A stretch of 64,000 bases of DNA from Kordiimonas sp. SCSIO 12610 (GCF_024398015.1 NZ_CP073747.1:1498501-1562500), one strand, 5' to 3'; numbered from the stretch's first letter, positions 10,201-18,690 are shown. Program-made: numbers and translations. The notes: generated by a model not told the origin, from the letters alone.

Positions 10201-10812
10201 GCGAATGGTATCCAGCTCGTCGCCAAAGAAATCGAGGCGCAAAGGTTCTCGCGCGTCGGGTGGATAAAGGTCAATCAGGCCACCCCGTATTGCAAATTCG
10301 CCCCTGTCCATAACCTGACTGGAACGGTTATAGCCGTTTGAGGCCAGAAAATCGGTTAGGGTGTGCATATCCACTTCGTCACCAGGGACGGCCTGGAAGG
10401 TTGCAGACTTAACGCTTTCCATCGTTGGAACGCGTTGAAGGCTGGCGTTAATGGTGGTGAGAACCAGAAGCGGCTTTTTCAGTTTTTGTTGGCTGAGGCG
10501 CGATAGCGCGGCCATGCGCTTCGCGATAATATCGCTCGCGGGACTAACGCGGTCATAGGGTAGGCAGTCCCATGCTGGAAAGGCAACAATCTCGATCTCG
10601 GGCGCAAAAAAAGCAACCTCGGTTTTAATGGCAGCGAGGCGCGTGTCATCGCGGGTGATATGCAGAACGGGTCGCTTACCCTTGCCGAACGCACGCGCTG
10701 CCAGATCGCCGAGCAAGGTCGCGTCAAAGCCATCAGGAACACCGCCAACATTCAGGGGCAGGTCTTCGCTGACAAGTTTATCAAAAAGCATGTCAGTTTT
10801 CACTTCGGTCAT
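7291..10812 (-). CDS. mfd: Transcription-repair coupling factor
   Basis: Mfd removes RNA polymerase stalled at DNA damage and recruits UvrA. The 1173-residue product has the UvrB-homology domain at the N-terminus, with the PAWDCLPYDR segment near residue 80. A CarD-type RNAP-interaction domain follows near residues 500-570 (GDLVVHTSHGIGKFEG). The translocase motor has Walker A GDVGFGKTE near 654, motif II DEEQHFG, motif III LTATPIPRT and the TRG-region LRGRVGR. A C-terminal TRCF domain closes it. Length matches the family. It starts 31 bases after sdhE on the same strand, a common alphaproteobacterial pairing. Confidence 0.97.
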   Translation of the reverse strand: MTEVKTDMLFDKLVSEDLPLNVGGVPDGFDATLLGDLAARAFGKGKRPVLHITRDDTRLAAIKTEVAFFAPEIEIVAFPAWDCLPYDRVSPASDIIAKRMAALSRLSQQKLKKPLLVLTTINASLQRVPTMESVKSATFQAVPGDEVDMHTLTDFLASNGYNRSSQVMDRGEFAIRGGLIDLYPPDAREPLRLDFFGDELDTIRRFDPLTQRTTGTAKELHLKPASEFSLGSEGVRRFRTNYVNTFGPTKGEDPLYEAISEGRKYQGAEHWLPFFHEEMASLFDYLDNPVVTIDHQVDEAASERFKAISDYYDARQEAMEIARDHKNINTVAYKPIPANTLYLSELEWQAFGESFNLRKLSPFEHPENIDVVSFGARATRDFSPERNNRSLNIYDAVKEHIEALQKDGKRVVFASYSEGAADRLKGVLEDHGVAPIGISTDWSEIRRANKRLISVTVLPLERGFETDDLVVISEQDILGDRLVRKSRKRKRADNFLTEANALAPGDLVVHTSHGIGKFEGLETVSVSGASHDCLLVTYQGGDKLYVPVENIEVLSRFGSEDGGGSLDKLGGVAWQARKAKMKARIREMADQLIKLAAERELREGQRITAQEGVFDEFCARFPFTETDDQLRAIGDVINDLSSGRPMDRLVCGDVGFGKTEVALRAAFLAVMAGHQVAIVAPTTLLARQHFLNFTERFKGLPVRVAQLSRLVSAKEAKATREEMRTGTLDIIIGTHALLAKGIEFKNLGMLIVDEEQHFGVAHKEKLKELKSNVHVLTLTATPIPRTLQMAMSGLRDLSIIATPPVDRLAVRTFVLPFDPVVVREALLREHYRGGQSFYVCPRIADLEGIIEFLKEDVPEVKFIVAHGQMSPKTIEDVMTAFYEGQYDVLLSTTIIESGIDIPRANTMIVHRADMFGLAQLYQLRGRVGRSKIRAYTYLTTPANRMLNDNADKRLQVLQSLDTLGAGFTIASHDMDIRGAGNLLGDEQSGHVKEVGVELYQKMLEEAVAEARAGKDEDFGESDWSPQINLGATVMIPEKYVPDLTQRMALYRRLADLDTREDVDAFCAELIDRFGPLTPEVKQLAAIMIIKGHAKRAGIDKLDAGQKGVVLSFKDDKFANPAGLVEFISSTGATAKLRPDHKLVYKAKMDKIGIRLKTVAAITKKLAYIVSQPK

Positions 10813-10843
10813 GATCGGTTTCTTTTGAAGCTTTTCTGTATAT

Positions 10844-11146
10844 TTAACGCGCTCTCAGGGTCATGAAGTCAAGCTTTTGAAGGCGGTTCATCATATCGCC
10901 CTGAAATTTTGCGGGGACGTTTTCACCCTTCGTAATCCATTCCAGAATTTCATGGTCCTGCTCTTCAAAAATACTTTCAAACCAATGGCAATCCTGATCG
11001 TTGAAATCATCGATATTAGCTTCGATAAAATTCCCGAAAATCAGATCAAGTTCCTTGATGCCGCGGTGCCATGCCCGAAACACAAGGCGACGTTTCCTGT
11101 CCGGTAGGTCGAGGTCTTTATGCGGATTATATTCAAGGTCGGTCAT
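10844..11146 (-). CDS. sdhE: Succinate dehydrogenase assembly factor SdhE
   Basis: SdhE (SDHAF2/YgfY family) helps attach FAD covalently to the succinate dehydrogenase flavoprotein. The 100-residue product has the diagnostic RGxxE motif as RGIKE at residues 28-32, followed by LDLIFGNF, and the DW/HWFE-type segment in the second half. It is slightly longer than the E. coli protein because of N- and C-terminal tails. It sits between recG (divergent) and mfd (same strand), an order often seen in Alphaproteobacteria. Confidence 0.93.
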   Translation of the reverse strand: MTDLEYNPHKDLDLPDRKRRLVFRAWHRGIKELDLIFGNFIEANIDDFNDQDCHWFESIFEEQDHEILEWITKGENVPAKFQGDMMNRLQKLDFMTLRAR

Positions 11147-11314
11147 GTCTGGTCTTCATTGTTGAACTATCGATATGTATTCAGCGTTTCCTGCCAATCA
11201 GATCAATAAAGTGATAAAAATATCAGCAGCCCATTGGCGGGCGGCACACCATAAGCTATGGTCATTCATCAATAAAGCATAAACTTTTTAATCGAACGGA
11301 AACTTGATCCCCCC

Positions 11315-13399
11315 ATGCGCCCAGAAGCCCTGTTTACATATTTCGCGGATATTGAAAGCCTGCCCGGTGTTGGCAAACGGAACCGACAAGCGTTCGAGCG
11401 CCTTGCGGGTGGGCGCCTTGTGGATATGATTTTTCATATACCCTCTAGCGCGATCGACAGGCGATACCATCCAAAGGTAATGGAAGCCGCAGCGGGCTCT
11501 ATCGCGACGATTGATATTGAGGTGATAACCCATAAGCCCGCGCCCAACAAACGTGCACCCTATAAGGTGATCTGTCAGGATGAAACCGGTTTCCTGACAC
11601 TTGTGTTCTTTCATGCCCGCGCCGATTGGCTGAGGAAGCAATTGCCAGAGGGCGAACGAAGGGTTATCAGCGGGCGGCTGGAGCATTTTCAGGATCAGGT
11701 GCAGATCACGCACCCTGACTATATGGTCGCACCCGATAACGTTGATGAACTGCCGTTGATGGAACCCATATACCCGATGACAGCAGGGCTGTCTGCGAAG
11801 GTGTTCAGGAAGGCCTTGGGCGGCGCGTTGGACAACATCCCTGATCTTCCTGAATGGCATGATGACAGCTTGATGGGGCGAGAAAACTGGCCCGCTTTTA
11901 AACCATCCCTTTTGTCGCTGCACCGCCCAGAGAATGCTGATGTGATTACGCCCGAGAGTTTGCCTAGGCGCCGCCTAGCATATGATGAACTGCTCGCAAC
12001 CCAACTCGCGACCGCGATTGTGCGCGAACGAACGCGCCGGAAAAAGGGCCGATCGCTAAAGGGAAACGGCAACATTCGGCGGCAGATACTGGCCGCGCTC
12101 CCTTACGCCCTAACGGGCGATCAGGAAACAGCGCTCGGTGAGATCATAAGCGACCTAGAGGGCGATCGCTCTATGCTGCGCTTGATGCAGGGCGATGTGG
12201 GAAGCGGAAAAACAATCGTTGCCTTATTGGCGATGGCTGCGGCGGTGGAGGCCGGGGCGCAGGCCGCGATCCTCGCGCCAACTGAAATCCTCGCACGGCA
12301 GCACTTAGAGAGCATCGCGCCGCTCGCGGAAGGGGCAGGGCTAAGGGTCGCCCTCTTGACCGGACGGAATAAAGGCAAACCACGGCAGGCGCTCTTGGAT
12401 ACCTTAAAGGCTGGCGAATTTGATATCCTTATCGGAACGCACGCCATCATTCAGGATGATGTGGAATTTAAGGACCTTGGCTTTGCCGTAATTGATGAGC
12501 AACATCGTTTCGGCGTCCAGCAGCGCCTGACGCTATCATCAAAGGCAGTTAACGGTATTGACGTTCTCGGTATGACCGCAACGCCGATTCCGCGCACGCT
12601 GACCCTCACACTCTACGGTGATATGGATGTGTCACGCATTCAGGAAAAACCACCGGGTCGCCAGCCGATTGACACCCGCGTTATCTCGAACGAGCGATTG
12701 ATGGATGTGCTCGGCGGCGTGGAACGCGCCGTGAAATCGGGTGCGCAGGTGTATTGGGTCTGCCCTTTGGTGGAAGAAAGCGAAATGCTTGATTTGGCGG
12801 CGGCGGAGGATCGTTATAAGGCGCTTCAAAAGGTTTTTGGTGATCAAGTCGGGCTTGTCCACGGCAAAATGAAGGGCGTGGATAAGGACGCAGTGATGGC
12901 CAAGTTCCAGTCGGGTGAGATTTCCATTCTGGTCGCAACAACGGTGATCGAGGTCGGGGTAAACGTGCCTGAGGCAACGATCATGGTGATCGAACATGCC
13001 GAGCGGTTTGGGCTCGCGCAATTGCATCAGCTTCGCGGGCGCGTGGGGCGCGGCAGCGGTAAATCAACCTGCCTTCTTGTGCGCGCAGAGCATGTGGGGG
13101 AAGTGGCGAGATCGCGGCTGAAGATTATGCGCGAAAGCGAGGATGGTTTCCTGATAGCGGAGGAGGACCTGAGGCTTCGTGGCAGCGGTGAGATATTGGG
13201 TACGCGGCAAAGCGGCATGCCTGATTTTAAGCTCGTTGATTTTGCAGCGCACGGGGACCTCATTGAAATGGCGCGTGATGATGCCCGCCTGATTGTGTCT
13301 AAAGACATGGAACTGATGAGCGAACGGGGTAAAGCGCTCCGGCATCTGCTTTATTTATTCGAGCGAGACGAAGGCATTCGCCTGATGCAATCTGGGTGA
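11315..13399 (+). CDS. recG: ATP-dependent DNA helicase RecG
   Basis: RecG remodels stalled replication forks and branch-migrates Holliday junctions. The 694-residue product has the N-terminal wedge/OB region (to about 160) and Walker A GDVGSGKT near residue 293. It also has DEQH near 393, motif III MTATPIPRT, and the RGRVGRG motif followed by the TRG hairpin region. The N-terminal motif LPGVGKRNRQAFERL is typical. It is transcribed divergently from sdhE-mfd across a 168-base gap that must hold both promoters. Confidence 0.97.
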   Translation: MRPEALFTYFADIESLPGVGKRNRQAFERLAGGRLVDMIFHIPSSAIDRRYHPKVMEAAAGSIATIDIEVITHKPAPNKRAPYKVICQDETGFLTLVFFHARADWLRKQLPEGERRVISGRLEHFQDQVQITHPDYMVAPDNVDELPLMEPIYPMTAGLSAKVFRKALGGALDNIPDLPEWHDDSLMGRENWPAFKPSLLSLHRPENADVITPESLPRRRLAYDELLATQLATAIVRERTRRKKGRSLKGNGNIRRQILAALPYALTGDQETALGEIISDLEGDRSMLRLMQGDVGSGKTIVALLAMAAAVEAGAQAAILAPTEILARQHLESIAPLAEGAGLRVALLTGRNKGKPRQALLDTLKAGEFDILIGTHAIIQDDVEFKDLGFAVIDEQHRFGVQQRLTLSSKAVNGIDVLGMTATPIPRTLTLTLYGDMDVSRIQEKPPGRQPIDTRVISNERLMDVLGGVERAVKSGAQVYWVCPLVEESEMLDLAAAEDRYKALQKVFGDQVGLVHGKMKGVDKDAVMAKFQSGEISILVATTVIEVGVNVPEATIMVIEHAERFGLAQLHQLRGRVGRGSGKSTCLLVRAEHVGEVARSRLKIMRESEDGFLIAEEDLRLRGSGEILGTRQSGMPDFKLVDFAAHGDLIEMARDDARLIVSKDMELMSERGKALRHLLYLFERDEGIRLMQSG

Positions 13400-13442
13400 T
13401 GATGATACGCAATCAATATTTAGCAAACATAAAAAACAGAGG

Positions 13443-13826
13443 CTATGCACCAGTTTGTTCAGTAGTTTCTATCATGTTTCCTGAAATATAATAAAACATG
13501 GAAATGGAAAAATGAACGTACGCTGCGTATGAAGGGTGTGTCGGAGCTATCTTTAAGCACCAGTTTGTTAAACTTGGTACCATGTTGGCGGAGTACTTTT
13601 TGGTATGATCTTGAAGTTCATGATCATTTAATCTTTTTTGAAAGTTCTTGGATGATAGTATGCCTGTAATCCATGATGTTAAACTCTCGACGTCGGCGAA
13701 TTCCTCATCATTAGTAATAAAAATATTTGATGCTCTTGATCTATTTTCTTGCTCGTTACGTGCGCTGTGATAAAGGTCATTTGATGTTTGTATTAATTGT
13801 CTATGTTGTTCAAATGTTAGTATCAT
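13443..13826 (-). CDS. Uncharacterised protein, AT-rich gene
   Basis: The 127-residue product has no motif I recognise. It is polar at the N-terminus (TFEQHRQLIQTSNDLYHSAR) and ends in a more hydrophobic stretch (YAAYVHFSISMFYYISG) that could be a helix packed in the core or a weak membrane segment. Base use is clearly more AT-rich than recG or the carboxylase gene on either side, which suggests later gain. No good ribosome site is visible. It is transcribed in the same direction as, and downstream of, the unknown gene at 13904-14323. Confidence 0.5.
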   Translation of the reverse strand: MILTFEQHRQLIQTSNDLYHSARNEQENRSRASNIFITNDEEFADVESLTSWITGILSSKNFQKRLNDHELQDHTKKYSANMVPSLTNWCLKIAPTHPSYAAYVHFSISMFYYISGNMIETTEQTGA

Positions 13827-13903
13827 AAGATATCTGCCATTTATATATAGCAGCCAATTTTTATATCATTACAGTATTATAGCCATAATTTTAGGCAAAA
13901 GGC

Positions 13904-14323
13904 TTATTCAGCCTTATCGTGCTTCAATAAGTATTTTTTGATGTATTCAACCAGATAGTACCTTAAATGATTTAGGCTAATCAAACATGCTGTAGTGTGT
14001 GGGTATTCTTTATGGTCTGACATAAATAAAGATAGAAATTTGTTATCATCGAATAAGTTTCTATCTACTAGTTGCTGATATCTATCCTCTATATCTTTTA
14101 TGGAGTGTTGTTTTGCGATAGTTAAAGCATGCCCAGCGAGGAAAACGTCACCAAAATAAATCGCTTCATCAGGATATTTGTAATCGTATTCCTCTGTTTC
14201 GTTCCAATCTGAGCTATCTCTTTTAAATTCGCCTGCTTCTCTTGCTTTTTTATAGTGATAGTTTGCGTTCTCAAGTAAAGTGACTATTAGCTCTTTGGAA
14301 CTCTCTTGTGAAATTTTATTCAT
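13904..14323 (-). CDS. Uncharacterised helical protein, AT-rich gene
   Basis: The 139-residue product is rich in Lys, Glu and Tyr and predicted mostly helical. The segments NANYHYKKAREAGEF, AIYFGDVFLAGHALTIA and HLRYYLVEYIKKYLLKH recall HEPN-type helical bundles by general pattern only; no catalytic RX4-6H motif is evident. The gene is AT-rich relative to its neighbours and, with 13443-13826, forms a two-gene minus-strand island between recG and the carboxylase. I do not assign a function. Confidence 0.5.
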   Translation of the reverse strand: MNKISQESSKELIVTLLENANYHYKKAREAGEFKRDSSDWNETEEYDYKYPDEAIYFGDVFLAGHALTIAKQHSIKDIEDRYQQLVDRNLFDDNKFLSLFMSDHKEYPHTTACLISLNHLRYYLVEYIKKYLLKHDKAE

Positions 14324-14419
14324 ATAATTTAATTAGCACAGATTATTGCTATATTAATAGTTGTCATTAATCTAATAGTTGGTTCAGCGATATTAAAACA
14401 TAATGGGCGATTTGAAACA

Positions 14420-15937
14420 ATGGCGTGGGAAAAAGAGTTAGAAGAAAAGAAAAAGCGTGAGGCTTTGGCCGAGAAAATGGGCGGCGAAGAGAAAGTCGCG
14501 CGTCAGCATTCTCGCGGTAAAATGGATGTCCGCGCCCGTGTGCTGCGGATGGCGGACCCCGGTAGTTTCCGTGAAATTGGTAAGCTCGCGGGTAAGGGTA
14601 TTTACGACGAAGACGGCGAGCTTGAGGATTTTATCCCTGCAAATTTTGTGTTTGGTAAGGCCGAGGTTGACCGCCGCCCTGCGGTCATTGGCGGCGATGA
14701 TTTCACGGTGCGCGGCGGCGCAGCGGATGCCGCCATTTGGCGTAAGGCCATGCTCGCTGAACAGATGGCGCATGAATGGAAACTCCCGCTTATTCGCTTG
14801 ATCGATGGCACGGGTGGTGGCGGGTCCGTGAAGTCGCTTGAGGACATGGGCCTAACGTATGTTCCGTGGCTGCCGGGCTGGGAACATGTTGTGAAAAACC
14901 TCGATAGCGTGCCTGTTGTCTCGTTAGCCCTCGGTTCGGTTGCGGGGCTTGGGGCAGCACGCGTGGTTGCATCCCATTATAGCGTGATGGTGAAGGGCAT
15001 ATCGCATATGTTTACGGCGGGCCCAGCGGTGGTGGCCGCGATCGGTGAAAACCTGACGAAGGACGAGTTGGGCGGCGCGGAAATCCATGCCCGCAACGGC
15101 GCGGTTGATGACCTTGTGGGCAGTGAGGAAGAGGCGTTCGCTGCCGCGCGCACATTCCTATCGTATTTGCCTTCCTATGCGGGCGGTGATCATGTACGCA
15201 TTGAAAGTGGTGATATGGTGCTGCGCCGTGATGAGGCCCTTGTGGATGCGGTGCCAGAGGATCGCCGCGCGGCCTATAGTATGCGGAAAATCCTGAATAG
15301 CGTGATGGACCGCGACAGTGTTTTTGAAATCGGCAAACGTTGGGGACAATCAGCGATTACAGCGCTTGCGCGGCTTGACGGCTGGCCCGTTGCGGTGATC
15401 GCGAGCGATCCGAGCTTCATGGGAGGCTCGTGGTCTGCGGATGCGGCGCGTAAGGTCGAACGGTTTGTGAAGCTTGCGAACACATTCCGCCTGCCTGTGG
15501 TGCATTTTGTTGACAATCCGGGCTTTATGATTGGGCTGGAGGCCGAAAAGGCCGCAACGATCCGCTACGGTGTTGATGCGCTTAACGGTATTTATAATTC
15601 CAAGGTGCCGTGGGCGACGATTGTGGTCAGGAAAGCCTACGGTGTTGCGGGCGCGGCGATGAGCAACCATACCGAATTTCAATATCGTTTCGCATGGCCA
15701 TCGGGTGATTGGGGAAGCCTGCCGCTCGAAGGTGGGATCGAAGTTGCCTATAAATCCGAACTGGAGGCAGCGGAAGACCCCGCAGCGCATCTGGAGGCGA
15801 TCAAGGCACGGCTCGATAAGGTGAGGAGCCCCTTCAGGACGGCAGAAGCCTTTATGATTGAGGATGTGATCGACCCACGCGAAACCCGCCCATTATTGTG
15901 CGAATTTGCAGAGCTTGCCCAGAACAGATTGGGATAA
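14420..15937 (+). CDS. Acyl-CoA carboxylase, carboxyltransferase subunit
   Basis: The 505-residue product is a biotin-dependent carboxyltransferase of the propionyl/methylcrotonyl/geranyl-CoA carboxylase beta type. Landmarks are the N-terminal HSRGKMDVRARV segment, the first oxyanion region around IDGTGGGGSVKS, and the C-terminal half with NPGFMIGLEAEKAAT and RKAYGVAGAAM. It transfers CO2 from carboxybiotin to an acyl-CoA in the cytoplasm. No biotin carboxylase/BCCP alpha subunit is adjacent, so its acyl substrate cannot be set; some relatives act without a neighbouring partner. The ribosome site is weak. Confidence 0.85.
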   Translation: MAWEKELEEKKKREALAEKMGGEEKVARQHSRGKMDVRARVLRMADPGSFREIGKLAGKGIYDEDGELEDFIPANFVFGKAEVDRRPAVIGGDDFTVRGGAADAAIWRKAMLAEQMAHEWKLPLIRLIDGTGGGGSVKSLEDMGLTYVPWLPGWEHVVKNLDSVPVVSLALGSVAGLGAARVVASHYSVMVKGISHMFTAGPAVVAAIGENLTKDELGGAEIHARNGAVDDLVGSEEEAFAAARTFLSYLPSYAGGDHVRIESGDMVLRRDEALVDAVPEDRRAAYSMRKILNSVMDRDSVFEIGKRWGQSAITALARLDGWPVAVIASDPSFMGGSWSADAARKVERFVKLANTFRLPVVHFVDNPGFMIGLEAEKAATIRYGVDALNGIYNSKVPWATIVVRKAYGVAGAAMSNHTEFQYRFAWPSGDWGSLPLEGGIEVAYKSELEAAEDPAAHLEAIKARLDKVRSPFRTAEAFMIEDVIDPRETRPLLCEFAELAQNRLG

Positions 15938-16085
15938 CCAGCGAAGCAAGGTTGGTATAATCCTGCATAAGTTCATAAATTCAATTTGAAATACCGCGCC
16001 TTTCGTTTATCGTTAGGCGTGTAATCAGTCTTGTCTTGAGTGTTTTGAATTTCATCATCTTCAATGCCTTAAGGGAGGGCATATC

Positions 16086-16913
16086 ATGCAGGAATTTTTC
16101 GAGCAGTTAGATATCAATCAGTATGTGCCGGCGGCGATCGAATTTGGCACCAATATCCTTCTTGCCATTGTGATACTGATCATTGGTTTCTGGATCGCAG
16201 GGCGTATTTCAGGCGCAATCCGTGGTCTTGGTGAAAAATATCAGAAACTGGATGATACGCTGTTTCGTTTCCTCGGCAGTATCGCGCGGTATGTGGTGCT
16301 CGCGTTCGTGTTTATCGCGGTTTTGAACCGGTTTGGTGTGCAGACAACATCGATTGTTGCGCTGTTGGGTGCTGCAGGCCTAGCGGTTGGATTGGCACTT
16401 CAGGGGGCGCTTTCGAACCTGTCGGCGGGTGTGCTCCTTCTTATCTTTCGGCCCTATAAGGTTGGTGATTTTGTCGATGCGGCGGGTAAGTTCGGTAAGG
16501 TGACAGAGATTGATCTGTTTACCACCATCATGCAAACGTTTGATAATCAGCAGATCATTATCCCGAATGGGCAAATTTGGGGCGAGCAGATCGTGAACCA
16601 TAGCCATCACAGTGTGCGCGGTGTTGATATGCATTTTGGTATTGCTTACGACGAAGACATCGATAAAGCAAAGGCCGTGATTATGGAGGTATTGGATGCA
16701 CACGAACATGTTTTGAAGGACCCGGCACCATTTGTGGAGGTGGAAACGCTGAATGATAGTTCGGTTGATTTCCTTGTGCGTCCCTTCTGTGACGGTGCGC
16801 ATTATTTTGATATTCTTTATTCCGTGCCCGAACAGGTGAAAAAGGCGCTCGATAAAGCGGAGATTGAAATCCCATTCCCGCACCGCAAGGTTATTATGTT
16901 CAAGGGTGATTGA
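16086..16913 (+). CDS. mscS: Small-conductance mechanosensitive channel
   Basis: MscS opens under membrane tension to release solutes on hypo-osmotic shock. The 275-residue product has three transmembrane segments. TM3 carries the packed Gly/Ala pattern AAGLAVGLALQGALSNLSAG, followed by the beta domain (FRPYKVGDFVDAAG, with IIIPNGQIW) and the C-terminal alpha/beta domain. Length is close to E. coli MscS (286). AAGGGAGG lies before the ATG. Its last 76 bases are repeated, with divergence, at 17339-17414. Confidence 0.95.
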   Translation: MQEFFEQLDINQYVPAAIEFGTNILLAIVILIIGFWIAGRISGAIRGLGEKYQKLDDTLFRFLGSIARYVVLAFVFIAVLNRFGVQTTSIVALLGAAGLAVGLALQGALSNLSAGVLLLIFRPYKVGDFVDAAGKFGKVTEIDLFTTIMQTFDNQQIIIPNGQIWGEQIVNHSHHSVRGVDMHFGIAYDEDIDKAKAVIMEVLDAHEHVLKDPAPFVEVETLNDSSVDFLVRPFCDGAHYFDILYSVPEQVKKALDKAEIEIPFPHRKVIMFKGD

Positions 16914-16919
16914 TTTATA

Positions 16920-17228
16920 ATGAGTAACGAAACAGATAAACCAGTCACAAAGTCAAGAGTGTACATTAAGTTTATGGTCTTGATGTTTTTGGGATTGATA
17001 CCTTTTTCTCAAATAACTTTAGGGGAAAGTGGTGAAGCGGATTTTATTGATTTAATGTGGATATTATCAGTTGGTTTAGTTGGTGTTTTAATGATGTTTG
17101 TGCGATGTGAGGTGTGTAAAACCTATTTTTACACCTACGACCAACAAAAACATACAGGTGTCATTAGTCCTAAAATCTTTAATCAATGGGATGAATGTCC
17201 TGTTTGCAAGGTAAAGCGCGGATTATAG
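16920..17228 (+). CDS. Small membrane protein with zinc ribbon
   Basis: The 102-residue product has two hydrophobic segments (about residues 15-33 and 45-62) and then a CX2C...CX2C pattern (CEVCK and CPVCK) that looks like a small zinc ribbon facing the cytoplasm. It starts 6 bases after mscS and may be read through from it. The gene lies between the true mscS end and its decayed copy, which suggests it was gained with the duplication. Family not recognised. Confidence 0.6.
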   Translation: MSNETDKPVTKSRVYIKFMVLMFLGLIPFSQITLGESGEADFIDLMWILSVGLVGVLMMFVRCEVCKTYFYTYDQQKHTGVISPKIFNQWDECPVCKVKRGL

Positions 17229-17230
17229 GG

Positions 17231-17356
17231 TTGGGTGAGTTGCAAATCGTCGATGACGAATTCGACAAGGAAGCAATCCTAGCGTACAAATCTGAAGAAG
17301 CAAAAGCGCTAATTTTTAAAGTGAATGAGAAACCAACTGAAAAAGGCGCTCGATAA
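17231..17356 (+). pseudogene. Coding-like fragment, 41 codons
   Basis: A TTG-started frame (ELQIVDDEFDKEAILAYKSE and onward to EKGAR) looks protein-like but is short, has no clear ribosome site and runs out of frame into the mscS-derived repeat at 17339. It is probably the broken end of another gene joined to that repeat. Origin unknown. Confidence 0.35.
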
Positions 17357-17414
17357 AGTGGAAATCGAGATCACATTCCAGCACTGCCATATTGTTATGT
17401 TTAAGAGCGATTGA
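17339..17414 (+). pseudogene. Decayed copy of the mscS 3' end
   Basis: Bases 17339-17414 align without gaps to 16838-16913, the last 76 bases of mscS including the stop codon, at a fixed offset of 501. By eye about 60 of 76 bases agree. The mscS frame gives KKALDKVEIEITFQH and onward to FKSD-stop against KKALDKAEIEIPFPH to FKGD-stop in the intact gene. Upstream of the repeat the similarity ends, so only the tail of a second mscS is left. Confidence 0.85.
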
Positions 17415-17487
17415 TTTTATGTAATGGATGTTCAATTCGATTGGGCATCCATTACATAAATTAGTCTCTATAAGTAGAGAATGGATA

Positions 17488-17904
17488 ATGTCCAAAGCGG
17501 AAATACTGAAAATCCTCTTTGATGATTTGTTTAAATTAGAGGGAATGCCTGCAAAGCCATTTTTGCGGGTGCGAGATTTACCTTTAGATTCTCTAGCTTT
17601 CGGTAAAACAAGTCGAGAACTTGGTATTCACATTGATATTGGAATTCGAGGTGAAGATTTAGAACTCAGTTGCCGGAGAATATATCTTTTTGATCAGGAA
17701 CGAGGCAATATTGATAGCAATATACGAATTGATCAGTTACTTTTTGATGATTATCTGACCTCAATAGAGAGATTAGTTACAACTATTGTAAGTGTGAGTG
17801 CAATTCGGGACAAACGCGACTTTAGTAAACAAATTGACAATTTCTTAAAGTCAAAAATTACTAAAGAATATGCGGGGCAATTGGGAATAAATGTTTATGG
17901 TTGA
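17488..17904 (+). CDS. Uncharacterised protein
   Basis: The product is about 138 residues if it starts at the ATG at 17488 (MSKAEILK). An upstream in-frame ATG at 17428 adds 20 residues that overlap repeat-derived sequence. The protein mixes short strands and helices: LGIHIDIGIRGEDLELSC in the middle and LTSIERLVTTIVSVSAIRDK after it. No signal peptide or membrane segment is seen and no family is recognised. It follows the mscS-derived repeat and is AT-rich like its neighbour at 16920. Confidence 0.55.
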   Translation: MSKAEILKILFDDLFKLEGMPAKPFLRVRDLPLDSLAFGKTSRELGIHIDIGIRGEDLELSCRRIYLFDQERGNIDSNIRIDQLLFDDYLTSIERLVTTIVSVSAIRDKRDFSKQIDNFLKSKITKEYAGQLGINVYG

Positions 17905-17920
17905 ATAATGATCTAACCAA

Positions 17921-17985
17921 TCATCTTTCAATAACTCCTATAGTTTTACATTCTTCATTATAGATATCGACGTGGTATGGCGGGA
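17921..17985 (-). pseudogene. Possible remnant of the ceramide synthase 3' end
   Basis: Read on the minus strand this gives HVDIYNEECKTIGVIER followed by a stop. The C-terminus of the GNAT-type ceramide synthase gene ending at 18691 reads LVDIGCEEYKTYGIFEK. About 9 of 17 residues match, in the same orientation and at the same distance from a stop. An upstream in-frame stop closes the fragment after some 24 codons. The match is short, so another origin is possible. Confidence 0.35.
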
Positions 17986-18129
17986 CGCCTTTTACCTAAA
18001 TCAAAATTGGTTCAGGGCTATCATATATTATCTTGCTTTATACTGATCGCGACCTTGTGATCAGTTGCGATTTTTCCGCCACGGTTTCATACTGTATTCG
18101 TGATGCCGATCATTGTTTTGAGGATTGGT

Positions 18130-18687
18130 ATGATGAAGCTTTTTGGCACCGCGCTTGTTACCACGGGATTGTTTTTCACATTAACAGCCACCGGACTTGT
18201 TGCAGAGCAACAGGCTAAAACAGCCACCCAGATCACTGTGCCAGAGAATTACCAAAACAGGTTTGTTCGCTATAGCACTGTTGATCAGATTGGTCCCAAG
18301 AAGGTTCGCTTTTTATATGTAAACCCCGAAGCCCTTCGGGACGCAAAGCCGGGCCAACCTGCGCCTTATGGTACGACAATTGTAATGGAAGATCATAGGG
18401 TTGAACTGGATGGCGAAGGAAACCCAGTTCTCGATAGCCATGGACGATTAATTCCAACTGATGAAATCATTGCTATTATCATGCAACAGAAGGAAAAGGG
18501 CTGGGGCGCTGACCAAGCAGACGGTGATACCCTGAATGTGGATTGGGGGTATGGAATTTTTACCGCTGAGGGTATCGCCCGCGCGGGGATAAAATACCAA
18601 TCCTGCCACGCGTGCCACAACCGAGTTGCGCCGCAAGATTATAATTTTTCCTTTGCATCGTTTCTGGAACGATTTAAGGGGGAATAA
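18130..18687 (+). CDS. Cytochrome P460-family haem protein
   Basis: The 185-residue product has a signal peptide (MMKLFGTALVTTGLFFTLTA) and ends with a single c-type haem site CHACH at about residues 159-163, as in the cytochrome P460/P460-like family. Known members include hydroxylamine-oxidising P460 of ammonia oxidisers and cytochrome c'-beta proteins that bind NO. The domain body (ITVPENYQNRFVRYSTVDQ, VRFLYVNPEA) fits. It would be periplasmic. The ATG at 18130 has GAGG 7 bases upstream. It is convergent with the ceramide synthase gene, leaving only three bases between them, and sits in a region of gained genes. Confidence 0.82.
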   Translation: MMKLFGTALVTTGLFFTLTATGLVAEQQAKTATQITVPENYQNRFVRYSTVDQIGPKKVRFLYVNPEALRDAKPGQPAPYGTTIVMEDHRVELDGEGNPVLDSHGRLIPTDEIIAIIMQQKEKGWGADQADGDTLNVDWGYGIFTAEGIARAGIKYQSCHACHNRVAPQDYNFSFASFLERFKGE

Positions 18688-18690
18688 ACC

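Noticed and set aside
11288-11923. Long minus-strand open frame opposite the start of recG
   Set aside because: It is antisense to clear RecG coding sequence and its protein has no family features.
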